Assembly: GCA_030268105.1 (NCBI GenBank)
Contig: BSDZ01000009.1
Coordinates: 2,183,501 to 2,247,500, forward strand
Reading direction: 5' to 3'
DNA length: 64,000 nt
DNA from: Volvox africanus
Lineage: Eukaryota; Chlorophyta; Chlorophyceae; Chlamydomonadales; Volvocaceae
Positions 12,284-24,142 of the stretch are shown piece by piece. The notes beneath the pieces were generated by a model that did no database searches, was not told the DNA's origin, and worked only from the letters and a program-made list of their open reading frames with translations. A program made the position numbers and the translations under genes. How positions within the stretch are numbered: position 1 is the stretch's first letter; the number at the start of each line of letters is the position of its first letter.

Positions 12284-13939
12284 ATGGCCAACAGCAGCCC
12301 TCGCAGCAGCAGGTCTCTCCTAAGCAACTGCTTCCGTCGCTCGCGTTTCTGGAAGACGACGTCTCCACGATAAGCAGGAAGGTCAAGGTGATGTATCCGG
12401 TGAGGAACACCCATCACGATGGCGGGTTGGATTGGTGCGCAGCACCTTAGGGCTTACCCGCCGTGCGGATATACCCACCATACATTGGCTCTGCAGAGCT
12501 GCTTTGCTACGGGTAATGGCGTTGCGATTCGTTGGTTGGGTCGTCAAGGGGCCGCAGGCGCGGTGCGGTACCTCTTGGCGATTCGAGAGGAGGGCGCAGC
12601 GGCGGCGGACGAGGTGAGAGATATGAGGCGATGGGTGGGTGAGAGTATCGAAAGAAAACTCGCGAGGCTTTCTTAAGAATGACTTGGTAACCCAAGATGA
12701 CAACCGAATGCATCTGCACGTGATCTGATCTCGAATGACCTGGTTCAAGTCCTCCGGTTCATCCCCGTTCTTTTCCTGCGTTTGATTCTGCATCTGTCTG
12801 TCACCTGCGTCTGCGCAGCGCGACGTGTGCATCCGGATAGTCCCTCAAGAGCCTGTGAAGCACTTCGGGACGCCGACCTTGATGATCGTGACGCCCGTGA
12901 AGGGCCGTACGGCGCTGCCAGCGGAGGATTCACCGCTGTGCGCAATGGTGCTCAGGTAAGTCCAACCTCCGCAGTTGCAGCTGCAGTTGAAGCCGTGGCC
13001 ATAGCCGTTGGCCCCAACAACAAATAATTATATACCTATAATTATAACCCGTAGCCCTATTAGCTGCAACGACAACGTTTGCCACGCGAAGTTTCCCCCC
13101 TCCCTGGCCTTGGCGCCCTGGACATGCCCTTGGGGTCCCGCAGTATTTCCGCCCGGACGGAGCCCGAGAGGCTGGAGGCCAGCCTTTACAATGCACTAAA
13201 CAACTTGGAGCTGGATCACTTCGTCCGTATGGACATGGTGGGTGTAATGATTCTCAGGAGGGTAAGGGCACGGAACGGAGTACGGGCCGCTATATAAAGA
13301 CCCATGCATAGGCCATAAGACATAAGGCCCATGTACGGGCCGGCCTATACAAGGAACTGTGAAGTGTGAACTTGGCCGTAAAAGGCAGTCAGCACTGAAA
13401 TTGATCTCCACCTGCCTGCCACCACACGTGATCAGGTGGGCACCGATGCTCTATACCGAGGCTTGTCGGCACTCCGTGCCGCCCACGACCGAATTTCCAG
13501 TGCCAGCGGCATGTTCTTTGCCGTGCCCGAGCTGGTATCCGTGCCGCTACGCATCCGAAAGGGAGGTCAGGGGCAGGAACAGCAACAGCAGGATGGCGCT
13601 GAGGAGGCTGCTGCTGCGGAGATGCAACCACCACCGCGTGTGCAGGTTGTCCGGCTGTACGTTGGTCGCTCTAGGAGCGCATCAGCACCTGCTGGTGCTG
13701 CCAGCGGCGTCGCTTCTTCCTCCAGGGAGGCCCGGACGAGCCGATCGGCAGCGGTGGTCACGGACCAGCCTGACAATAGCAAGATACTGGTTTCGGAGGC
13801 TGAACTTCAGGAGTTGAAGGGGGCTCTTGGCAATATGATGGAGCAGCAGAAACTTCTGGCGCAGCTTATTGGTCAAGAGCAGGCAGCAGCAGAAGGCCAC
13901 GAACGTCAGGGGTCAGCCCAGAGTGATGTTGCGTTGTGA
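12284..13939 (+). CDS. SpoVS/Alba-like domain protein, 5' part missing
   Basis: Four phase-consistent exons: 12284-12387, 12819-12955, 13144-13237 and 13436-13939 (stop included). They code for about 278 residues after an incomplete first codon. The C-terminal half of a first Alba/SpoVS-like unit is visible (LAFLEDDVSTISRKVK, then RDVCIRIVP). A whole second unit follows: VLSISARTEPERLEASLYNA, VRMDM, then VGTDALYRGLSALRAAHDRI and FFAVPELVSVPLRI, closing with VQVVRLYVG. Alba-fold proteins bind RNA or DNA, and SpoVS is the bacterial sporulation member of this fold. A nucleic-acid-binding role is therefore inference. The tail holds a Gln-rich stretch and a terminal helix with SEAELQELKG. The second exon can also be read in another frame (ALRDADLDDRDAREG), but only the frame used here joins in phase. 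The upstream exon appears inverted at 11873-11677. Confidence 0.5.
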
Positions 13940-15669
13940 GTGGTGTTGCGAGGAGTGGCAAACCTTGGATTTTGGACAAGTCGCATCATCTACTTCTGTG
14001 GGGGCAAGAAGAAGGGTTGGGTGTCAGGGGGATGGGAATGATTGGTAGGCTGGTAGGGACCAGGGGGTAGGATAGGCGCTTTTGATTATTGCAGCTGAAG
14101 GTATGGAGCGAATTTGGGTGCGCATACTCGGCGCGGTACGGGCACGGCAACCAAGATGTGTGCCGTATGGATAAGGGCGCTGAAGCAGATTGAGGGTATG
14201 TGGCACGACGGAGTGTTCAGCGTGGCGCAGAAATGTGCGAGAAGAAGGCGGATGCGGGTAGGATGGGAGGGTAGGTGATCGCTAAGCAAGTATTACCTTG
14301 CTTGTGTAGGTAGGAGAAACCGAGCTTTTGCTTTGGGTGTACTGACTGGAAGGCGGAACTATATTTTGACCGTATACACGAAGTCGCATAACGCCATGTT
14401 TGTCACATCGAGCATCATCATGCTTATGTGTTCTTAATTAACGAGGCGGTTTCAATGGGGAACTTCTCGACCTCACAACGTCTGCCGGCTAGCTGGTGTG
14501 CATATTCCCCATAGCACAGCACAAGTCGTACTGGTGAACCACAACCAAGGCTAAGGCTACCGTACCGGACGGAAGCAAACGCACGCGGTCCCTTTGCCCC
14601 CTCCCCCAAACCTAACCTGCAACCCACACACGAATATACATGTACGTAACAGATACATTCGCACATGCACGTGCGTGTGCGCATACACCACACACAAAGT
14701 GACAGATTGTGGCAAGCGCTTCACACACATACGCTGTCACGGCCCTACTTGCAATAATCAAATAATGTTACAAGTTAGAATGCTCAGCAATGATTTCATG
14801 GATACTGGTCCTAATTCAAGTGAATGTGAGAAATAGTGAATGTGAGAAACACGTCATTCTATTATAGATTTCCTGAGTTGGCTTGGACACAGGTAAACCG
14901 CAAGGCGCAACGGCGATAGCTGCTACACATATCATCAGCCAGCTTCGGTCCGTGCATGTATTACCAAAGGCTCATTGTATAAAAGTTACCTTTAAGAAGC
15001 GTTTTCAAGCCTGTGCTTATGGCTTCGCAACCAACGTGTCATATATGTATTGCCTTCAAACCTCGTGAACACACTGTTGTGTCCACCGGTTACGCTTACT
15101 GCTTAACAAAAAGAGCAACGTGATAAAAACGAGAATTCAATGCCATAATTGCATCATGGTGCCAGCTGACAAAGTAAGCCAATCGACAGATTGATTTACC
15201 GGCGCTCGAGACTCTCGTGTAAAACCTTCAAGCCAATTTTTCATTCTCAATGTAAGGAGGGTAGATACGCCAGCACTAAAAACCGCAATCAGGTCGATCG
15301 AACGACGGCGAGTACCCAGAAAAATCCAGCCGTACAGTCGACACCATGTTTGAGGTTGCCGACTCTCACTCATCTACTGCACATAGATTCCGCTGTTTCA
15401 TTGGGCTCGTAATAGAAGTCCTAAGGGACTTACAGGTACTAATCTTGCAGCGCCGCCGAGGCTACGAGAGGAAGGTCTCGCATCTGTAAGTTAAGCGAAT
15501 TAATGGCAACAATTCGAGACGAATAGCTTGATAACGCTAGCAAGTTGTCTGATCGCGTTCCTTGCGATGATTTAATAAGCGACTCCTTGCATCCGCGTCG
15601 GGTGCATTGTAGTTAACAAATATTGCATGACCATATGCAGGAAATTGATCTGTTGCCAAATTTTTTTAC
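13940..15669. other. spacer, no gene seen
   Basis: This holds the 3' region of the SpoVS-like gene and the upstream region of the EF-hand gene. There are CA-rich microsatellite-like stretches around 14625-14700. No exon set could be supported on either strand. Confidence 0.5.
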
Positions 15670-17981
15670 ATGGCCCTCCAAAGACTTCGTGGCGTCGGTG
15701 TCAGCCGGACGCCGACGTCCGCACATCGCCGGGCGGTTATGTGTTGCGCGATCAACCCTCAGACCCAACGACATCACACATCCTTAGCCTTAGAGGGGCG
15801 TAATGTTGCTTCACAGATGCTTGCCTCTGGTCTAGCACTTGGCATTTTTCTCTCCGCGAGCCCCGTCGTTGCAGCACCCCAATATAACAGCCTAGCCGAC
15901 ATCGTACGTAGCAGCTTTGAATTTGTCGATGAGAACAAGGATGGAGTTATCACGAAAGAGGAGCTGCTTAGGACCTCAAAGGTACGAGCTGGACCTAAAC
16001 ACTCTACGGCACGGTAGTGCTTAGGTCAGCGAGACATCCTTCACGGTTGCAACAAGCGTTCCCGTGGCATCCCCTCGCTTACACGAATTCCAAATCAGGC
16101 AGTGGCGGAGGACGTGGATTTCATGCTCCCAGACGAGAGCCAGCTGGACTTCGTCATGAAGTTGTTTGACCTTAATCAGGTTTGTATGCAATTATAACAT
16201 TTCGAAGCAAGGTGATGTTATTGAACTGTTTGGCAGCAAGGTTCGATTCCGCGGGACAATTCGTGATCCTTTTTCATTGCCCTATAGTTGCTTTAGGGAT
16301 TCGGTTTTAGCCAGGCGGCTGAGCGCCTGCGTAGTAAGGTGCAGGATCGTGAAGCCCCGCAGCCGTAAGACGTTATAAGAGCCCACGTGTATCAATAGTA
16401 ATATGCTCCCCGGGATCTGTGACCTTAGCTTCATGGCGTTCGTCGTGGAGTTAGGACTTACGTGTATCCCTTGGGTGCGCCCTTCAGATGTGCTTGGGCA
16501 TTTAGGCATCCGTGCTTAAGGCTGCTGGGATAGAGCCAAGACGGTGGGAAAGAAACTAACAGACCCGGCCACAGGAACGGACCGCCTTGCGCAGCGCATT
16601 CCTAGAAAAGCTGTCGTTGGGATCTTGTACAGGCTGGCGTCAGAATTGGAACAGAATTGCTAGGAGCTATGGATAGTTTACGGCTGAAATGAGCGCCTTC
16701 TTATCGGGGTGTGCATGATGACGGTCGGTCCGTGCCCTGATATAGGATGGCACACTATCCACGGACGAGCTACTGGCATCTATTGCTCTGGACGGGGCTG
16801 TTGGTGATGACGCCATCGACGCGGACGTGGTGAATGTATTTGACAAGGACGGCGACGTAAGTTCCAGGGCAAATTGCTTGAAGGATAATTTTTGATGCAT
16901 CACAGTATAGCAAGGATACATTCTGGCTAGTTAACTAATATCTTAATGTACGGCTGATGCATGCTTTGCTGGATGTGTGTCGGTGTCTGCTGTTAGCTTT
17001 TGCACTACGCGTCGGACTCTTCTTTCATCCGCAGAGTGAGAAGGGACATTAAGCTGAGCTCAATGATAGTATGAGACTGCGTGGTCCTGCATGGGCTCCG
17101 GCTCGTGCATGGTGGCTAACCCCAACCGCTTCCCACAGGGTTTCGTGTCTCTCCGAGAGTTCAAGTCCGGGGTGCCGCCATTGGGGCCCAATGGTGAAGC
17201 GGCGAAGGAATACATCTTCAGCCGTGTTGACCAGGTGGTCAACGGGGATAACCGACTGGACACGCAGGTGTGTATGTGTGTTTGTGCGAAGATGATATTG
17301 ATCGCGTACGTACGTGGATACACAGCATAAGGCATAAAAGTTATGACGTATTATGTAACGTGGAGCTAATTATGTTGGGAGTGCGTTCGAATTTGCACGT
17401 AAGGGGCGAAGTGAGGGGCGAAAGGACGAACGGTCAAGAAGTACTGGGAAAGTGTGTGTGAGGAAATTGGTGAGGGAAGCGGCATCTGCGTGTGCATCTG
17501 CCGGAAATATCTCAAGGGTAATTCGGGATACGGATGTTGATTACAAGTAAACAAGGGTAGAATTAAAAGGGAAGCATGCGGACAATCAGAAAAGCATGCA
17601 GGTAAAAGCTGGTCGGTAATAGCATTCGTTACAGCAATATTTGCACTCGTAATGAAAGGGCCGCCGCATTTATGTCTGTATAGGTTAGCGCTGTGTGAGG
17701 GGGCGGGGGGGGTGTCTTAGGAAGGCGGTGCGACTAAATCAAGGAGATCCTGCCAATTGAGGTTGTATTCCGCACTTCGCCTGACGCTGAGCGAGTGAAA
17801 CCGATAACAAGACAGGCCATTGTTAGCGGAAGAATATGGTCACGCTCGTTAATAACTGTTGGTTGCCAGCAGCGGCTGCAACCGTTGACTAAAACGTAAA
17901 ATTTTCCTATTGCACGGTTTCTTGATGCAGGAATTCGCCAACGCACTGACATTAACTCGCACAGTTGTGCTGGGCTATTAA
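15670..17981 (+). CDS. plastid-targeted (probably thylakoid-lumen) four-EF-hand protein
   Basis: Five exons, all joined in phase 0: 15670-15981, 16099-16179, 16746-16856, 17139-17267 and 17931-17981. The complete protein has 227 residues. The first ~45 residues are basic and Ser/Thr/Ala-rich, like a chloroplast transit peptide. A hydrophobic stretch (LASGLALGIFLSASPVVAA) before PQYN then resembles a lumen-targeting signal with a cleavage site. There is no twin-arginine pair, so Sec-type transfer is more likely. Three Ca2+ loops are canonical: DENKDGVITKEE (87-98), DLNQDGTLSTDE (128-139) and DKDGDGFVSLRE (164-175). Two of them are interrupted by introns. A fourth, at about 199-212 (DQVVNGDNRLDTQE), is degenerate and two residues too long. 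No other domain is present, so a Ca2+ sensor or buffer role is inferred. The start is the first ATG and gives the targeting peptide. This is one of the safest models in the window. Confidence 0.85.
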
Positions 17982-18304
17982 GGACACCGCTGTCTGGTTA
18001 AGACGGATGTACGCGTGGGCAACTCGTTCAAGAAACGCAATTATCTGATGGAGTTAGGGGCTACATGCATGATAGGAAGTTTGTGTCCTCACGCCGGTGT
18101 GTGTCGGAAAATATGTGTTGGGCGACCTTGGGTTCGGATGGCATCCTGTGAAAATCAGCATAGAAATATGAAGATGGGTTGTTCACGTACGATATTTTGC
18201 TTCTTTTTATACTTTTTGTCAGTACGTGTTGCAAGCTTTTCCGAAGCAGGTGCTGAAATTGTGCTGAAAGCGCGGCAAAAATCCGCCAAGGCGGGGGCTT
18301 CAAA

Positions 18305-18309
18305 TGTAA
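18305..18309 (+). terminator. candidate TGTAA polyadenylation signal
   Basis: TGTAA is the usual polyadenylation signal of Chlamydomonas-type algae. This one lies 324 bases after the EF-hand gene's stop, a plausible distance. Further copies follow near 18369 and 18612, so the used site is uncertain. Confidence 0.3.
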
Positions 18310-18663
18310 TTGCAAAAGGCGTTATGTTTCTTCAAGGTCAACTTCATTGTTAAGAAAGACGTATGAAAGTTGTAAACTTGTCACCTAATCTTATGGATAC
18401 TTGTTATTCCGTGATATTGAGAAAGGGATCTTCCTCCCTCTCCAAGAAATCGGATGCCTTTATTGTACTTCTACTAAGCTAATAAACGAATGCACGTTTT
18501 CTTTAGTTTCTTAAGCTCTATAGCGATATTGTCGCTCCCACACATTCTACGCGATACCCCTGTGCCGGGCGATTCCTTTTCCCTAGGGCTATTGGACTAC
18601 ACCTACTGAGCTGTAAGACCCGTCTCCGACACCATACTGCACGCAGGCGGTCAGGCGCCTACG

Positions 18664-18855
18664 TCAGTCTACCCACATTTTGATTGCAGGCCTTGGCGGG
18701 TTTTTTAGCGATGCCTCTAACTGTTCGATAAAGTTGCGCTTCTTTGCAACGGAAGCAACTTGACTGAGGGCGAAATTAGGGGCCTTGGAAACAGCGCCTT
18801 GCAAATTTTGCGACGGCTTCACAGTAACCCTAAGCCCCAGTTTCTTGGTTTGCAA
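18664..18855 (-). CDS. orphan 3'-terminal exon, unknown protein
   Basis: A 64-codon stretch starts right after a splice-acceptor-like CGACAG (18861-18856, minus strand) and ends in a stop. It reads as balanced, protein-like sequence: LGLRVTVKPSQNLQGAVSK, ALSQVASVAKKRNFIEQLEA and PPRPAIKMWVD at the end. No family is recognised. Upstream exons on the minus strand would have to overlap the SPX gene, and none were found there. It may be a relic, a transposed exon or chance. Confidence 0.3.
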   Translation of the reverse strand: MQTKKLGLRVTVKPSQNLQGAVSKAPNFALSQVASVAKKRNFIEQLEASLKNPPRPAIKMWVD

Positions 18856-19016
18856 CTGTCGAAGTGAATCGTTTTCCTTGCGATAACTTAACTATCGACG
18901 CGATCTGCTTGGGAAGTTAGAGGCTGCAGCGCTTCCCGAAAGCGTGTTGCTGTCGGTGGACGACGAGGCCGACACCTTAAACTCTCCGAGACCCAGCAAA
19001 TTTGCAACATTAGGCT

Positions 19017-22000
19017 ATGAAGTTTGCACGATTGCTTCGGACGACGGCGGAGGACCTGCCTGAGCTGCAATGTCTCTTCCATATCTACAAACACTTGAAA
19101 AAGCAGCTGAAGCAGCTGCCGGCTCGTGCGGATAGCAAAGCACCTGGCACAGACCAGCAACAGCAGCCACAAGGTGGTCGGGGCCCTGGGCAGGCTGAAG
19201 TAAGCCATGTTGAGGCCAGTGAGGAGGCTCGTTTCACAGCCGTCCTCACTGATCACCTACAGCGATTAAACGACCGCTTTCTTGAGCGTGAGGAGACTTG
19301 CGTTATCCAGCTCGAGAGGCTGGAAGCGGAGGCTGCCGCAGCTGAGAAGGTGCATGGGGTCGGTGCCGACCTCGACGGTGAGATCGGCTCTGGTGGAACG
19401 CCCGCCGCTCAGAAGGCCATTGCGGAACAGCGGGCTCAACTTTACAAACGCTTCGTCAACTTCCACGGTACGCCACCCTCTCCTCCGTTGTGCCTCGGGA
19501 ATAGCACCACTCTGTGTCGAGCTATCCTCCTGCGCAGTTAATCTGGGTCGCCCCACATTTTGAGCTGGTTATTTGGCGCATTTGGCAACGGGTTGTTCAG
19601 CTCGTTGCCAAACCCGGAAATGGGTTGTCGCTCCTGTGGAATTTTGATTTCCTTCACAGGGGGCCCCCCTTCCCTAGTCTAAATTCAAGCCAGGCGACCG
19701 CGTTTGCATTCCTGCGCAGGTGAGGTGTTGCTCCTTGTCCATTGGTCCGTCCTAGCCTATACCGCCACTGTCAAGATCCTAAAGAAGCACCACAAGCGGA
19801 CGGGCCTTCTGCTAAGAGCGCCCCAGCTGGCGGATCTCCTGTCACAACCTTTCTGCTCTTCAGAGGTGGGTTAGGAAAGTTGGCCCGGGGTAGGTTGCGC
19901 CGGGGGCCGGACATGGGGTCGGCGGGATGGGGTACAACAGACACAGACACAGTCACAGGAAGCAATGGGCTCCACACCAGACAGCCGGGGATGGCTGGGA
20001 TGATACCGAGTATAGAGGAGCGGCGTAAGGAGACTGGAGTCCATTGCTATTGCGATCATGCGTCCATAGTTCTGTGGGTGAGAAGGGTGGGGGGTCATTT
20101 GGGTGCTGACATGGTACAAGCGTTTGAAGACGCAAAACAGCTAGGGCCAACGCCGTTGCGGAAATGTGGGTGCGCAGTTGATGACAGGACTCGCACGGAA
20201 GGCGGAGGCCTGCATCCAGCGTCTAGCGGAGCAGCTGGCCTCAAGCGACACTTCCGGCGACGGCGCCATGACTACGAGCTACACCGGCACTGGGGAAGCT
20301 GCAACGGACGGAGCTGCAACAGATGGTTTCGGTGACCAACAAGGCATCGTAGGGCAGGCGGCAGCACCGGGCAGCAGCGGGGGCGCTGCTACCGCTGCGG
20401 CGGCAGCAGCAATCGCGAAGAACACCGCTGCAGCGGCGGCAGCGGCGATGGCTGTGGGCTCTGAGGACTCCTTTGACGTTGGTGACGGGTCAAGCCCGAG
20501 CTGCTCTCAGGGTATGGGTGATTTGCCACTTCGGCGGGCTGCGAGCACCGTGGAGGTGGCCGACCTGCAGGCGGCGGCGGCAGAGCCAGGATGCCATCAA
20601 AGAGACCACGTAGATCGAGATCTTGCTGCAGGTATGGCGGCAATGCCGCATTCTCCTTCGCAAGATCAGCAGCAAGGGCAACCGCAGCGGCGGGGTCGGC
20701 GGTCTCAGCCGGAGCAGCGGCAGCAGCTCCAGGATGACGACGCCAGAGCTGGCGGTATGGAAGGTGGACTTTCCAACCCCAGCGGCGGCGGCGCCATATT
20801 CCTGCGCAATCTCGCTCGCCTCAGCGACAACAACAGTGCTGCCAGTTTGTCGGGGCCCTATGTGCTGGAGCAGCTCGTTGAGCTACAGCAATATGTGGTA
20901 AGTGCAAGGCTGTCGCAGCGCTGATGGCGAGATTGCAAACGTAACAACTGCAATTCCTCCTAATATAGCCCCGGCCCTATGGCTTCTGCAAGGTTTTCCG
21001 CCCAATTTTAACTGCCGACTGTAGGATGAGTACGATAAAATGGATGAGGATGATCCGGAAGAAAAAATAGATATCGATGATGAGGAAGATGACGAGAAAG
21101 ATAGCGGTGCACCAGCTTCCGTTGGCTTAGGGCCAACGGCTGCGGCAGAACGGGGCGGTGGCGGTGGCTGTGGAATCACGGCCGGTCCCAGCGCGAACGA
21201 CACAACAGGCTCGCGACCAGGGCCCCTTGCTGAAGGTGGCGTTGCCGGCCGAAGTCAGCCCCCGGTTCCCGCGACGCAGGATGCTGACGCGCGTTCTGAT
21301 CAAAATGGCACTAATGATGGGAACTCCCAACCGCTGTTCCTATTGCAATTGGAAGGGCAGGCACAGTCGCAGCCAGGTGAAGCTGGCATCGAAGATGGTC
21401 TCGGAGCGGCAGCGGGGTCAGGGTCGGGGTCGGGACAAGGCTCCGCCCCAGCGGCCCCGGCAGCTGCGGAAGTGGCAGCGGCGGCTCCGCCGCCGCTACC
21501 GCTGCTGCCGCCGCAGCAACACTGCGGCAGTGCTGGTACTGCAGGAGGGCCAGCAGCAGCGGCAGCACCAACGCCGCCGACCGTGCAGCAGAGCAGCAGC
21601 GGCAGTGCCGGCGCTGCTGGCGGCGCGGGAAGTATTTCCATCGCGATCAGTGAAGCCTTTGGGGCGACACGGCCCCAGGGTGCGGCGGCCAACTTGCTCC
21701 GTAGAACACAAGTAAGTTCGCTGGCTGCATCTGTACCTTCGAGTTGCTTGCAAGGGCGGGGCGGGGGTACTGGAGGTACCTGTGCGCCTCACCTAACTGG
21801 GAACCGGTACGTCCGCGCTGCAGGTGGCGTTAACGATGTGGGAGCAGTTGCGGACCAACGCCAGCACGCCCTCAACTGTCTTAGACCCGGCAGGCGGCCA
21901 GCCGGGTCTTAATCAAGGGGGCGGGGAGCCTAGGAGCAAGCGCCCGCGGCTGCTGGATGGCCACGGCGCCACTAGGGATGCGGCGGCAGTGCCAGATGCG

Positions 22001-22081
22001 GCAGCCGCTGCAGCTGAGGGACCGCGACATGCGGAAGCGGAGGAAATCATTACTGACGACAGTGATAGTAACAGTGATTGA
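19017..22081 (+). CDS. SPX-domain protein (phosphate / inositol pyrophosphate sensing)
   Basis: Five exons: 19017-19467, 19720-19865, 20178-20897, 21025-21711 and 21824-22081. Phases match throughout and give 753 residues. The N terminus is an SPX domain (about 1-215). It begins MKFARLL, has the helix CLFHIYKHLKKQLKQL with Lys25/28/29/32, and a central helix ALRFTA-like segment with NDRFLEREE. The core helix AYTATVKILKKHHKRTG (Tyr164, Lys169, 172, 173, 176) follows, then QLADLLSQPF and LMTGLARKAEACIQRL. In characterised SPX proteins these Tyr and Lys residues bind inositol pyrophosphates and report cellular phosphate. The rest is Ala/Gly/Gln-rich with one strongly acidic block (DEYDKMDEDDPEEKIDIDDE, from residue 440) and an acidic C terminus. 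No EXS, MFS, VTC or RING domain is present, so it is neither a transporter nor a ubiquitin ligase. A regulatory role is inferred. Confidence 0.85.
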
Positions 22082-24142
22082 GGGATTCGATCGTTGCGCG
22101 TGAAGAAGCCGCAGGGCCGAGACGGCAAGCCGGGTCCGTCAACACGGGTCCGTCAACAGCAGCACTGCATCAGTAACAGCCACTGCAGCAGCGGAAGTAG
22201 TGTTACTTGCCCCAGCAGGCACACCAGGGATACGGCAGTGTACATATTGGTTGCATGGAGGGGCGGCAAAAACAGAGTCGGTGCAGCAACAAATATGTGG
22301 GCCTGCGGAAGCACTGAACATGATATCGTCTTTACTTTTGAGATGGATAGGTCGCGGGTTGTTCCCTTTCCTCGTCGCCTCGGCCGTTTTTCCGGGTATC
22401 CTTCCATAGTTGCTTTACAGTGTCGTGCATATGTGTGTGCGGACGCTATGTGAACATATGTATCGCATGAAAATATACGATGGTCTCTCTGTGAGTGTAT
22501 TTCTGTGCTCCATGGGCTTGGGGTTATCATTCTGGGGTGCAGAGCAGCATGCAGCAGCCTTTGTGTGTTGGCCATGCATGAGGTTGCGGTTTTGGGATCT
22601 GCACGTTCAGGATGGTAGCAGCAGCACCGGCAACAGCAGCAGCACCGGCAGCGGCAGTGGGGCATCAAGTGTGTCGTATCTAGTTTCTTGATCCCCTTCA
22701 CTCTGCACCCCAGTTTCTGCCCCTTAAGTCACTGCCCCTAGGGCAACGGAGACGAGGACGGAACCACAAATTCATACATACCGCATGCGGCATGAGACTT
22801 CGTCCTTTGTCCGGTAAGCCGAGGTTTACCCGGCACCGTTGCCGCTTCTGGCAGCAGCCCTGACGTTTTGTGCAACGGGCCCTATATTCGATCGGTTGTT
22901 TCTGCCGTGCGGCGGACATGCACCAGCATGGTCTTCCTTCTACACTACAAACAATGTGAAGTATATGTATATTTGTTTAACAATGAGCTTGTGGTTGCAT
23001 GCGCTGCGGCCGCAGACTTGGGAAAGTAACCAGGGCTTTCCTCACGTTCTTCGGGTTATCTGCTTATCACTTCCTTGTGGGTTCGGGCGGAAGTCTGTCA
23101 TTCATACATGTTTCTATTTTAACTCACAAAGAGTTGCAGATGGCAAACGACAACGGGCATTATGAAACGGTATAACGCTGGCGTGTGAGCGAAGTGATCT
23201 CGGTAGTGTTCATGGTATTGATCTAGTGAACGGGTAGCATGTAGTTTTAGGCAGATTAGCCAATAACCAGGAGAAGTGTACAGGAAATAGTTATTTGAAC
23301 ACAATGCTTTTGCCGCCTCTCAAGTGGTCGTTGCAACCAAGAAACCACAGTGCCACGTTGCCGCTGCCCATACGACCTGTCCTAGACACACTCTGCCGGC
23401 CTATTCGGGACACACTACACCGACTTATAGATTCCGGCTACTCCCGTCACTGCAATCCTTTCAGAAGAATGAATTTACGTGTCAGGACTCTTCCAAACAA
23501 CTGGTAAGTTGTTCAAAGGAGTACATTTGGCGAAGGCCGTACGTAAATATTAGCAACCAGCAGTACAATCCTGTGCAACAGCTCTTGGACGGATAAGCAG
23601 AGCAGGAAAATGGAATATCAAGCTTCGTTGTCTGAGTGTGTGTGTGTTCACAGAAAAAGTAATCACTTCAAAGATTGTGGGGAAAATACATACTATTGGG
23701 TAATAGGTTTAGTAAAGGCCCGGGTGTAAACGTTTTTAACCATTTTAAAACTAACGTAGCGTTGCGCCTTACAGTTTCTCCAGCTCTCACTTTTAGCCTC
23801 GACGGGTGCCTTCCAATTCCTAATGACCTTGTGAAGCACTTAGGGTTCCTGTGCAATGCCAACGCTCTAACGCCCTCCCTAATCCCTGATCTTGCGGATA
23901 TTTCGTTTACAAGAGAAGACCACCACATCTACAACCACTACAACATTCCGGAAGTATTACCTCGCGACATCACGGCTTGCGTTTTTTGCAGCTGCCAATC
24001 CGCCGTGGCGGCTAGCCAGTGCTGGTTAGCGCCTGCGCTCCGGGCCTTCAGAATACTGTCCTCCAACGTTGCGACCTTTCCTATCGGGCTCTAGCCCTCT
24101 GGATTCGGGAAACAGCACGCACCCTCATCCTTCCTTGCAAGA
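22082..24142. other. spacer, no gene supported
   Basis: Contains the 3' region of the SPX gene and a CAG-like patch near 22615-22660. An open stretch at 23675-24094 (+) has mixed composition but no domain, no start context and no splice partners. I searched for a DDI1-type ubiquitin-like exon that should precede 24143 and did not see one. Confidence 0.4.

Larger units (their letters stand above)
17982..19016. other. spacer between EF-hand and SPX genes
   Basis: Holds the 3' untranslated region of the EF-hand gene, with TGTAA motifs near 18305, 18369 and 18612, and the 5' region of the SPX gene. A minus-strand coding-like stretch at 18855-18664 is listed separately. Confidence 0.5.

Noticed and set aside
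12782..13027. Alternative frame with an ankyrin-like look (LRDADLDDRDAREG)
   Set aside because: Does not connect in phase to the exon before it, whereas the other frame gives a consistent Alba/SpoVS-like reading.
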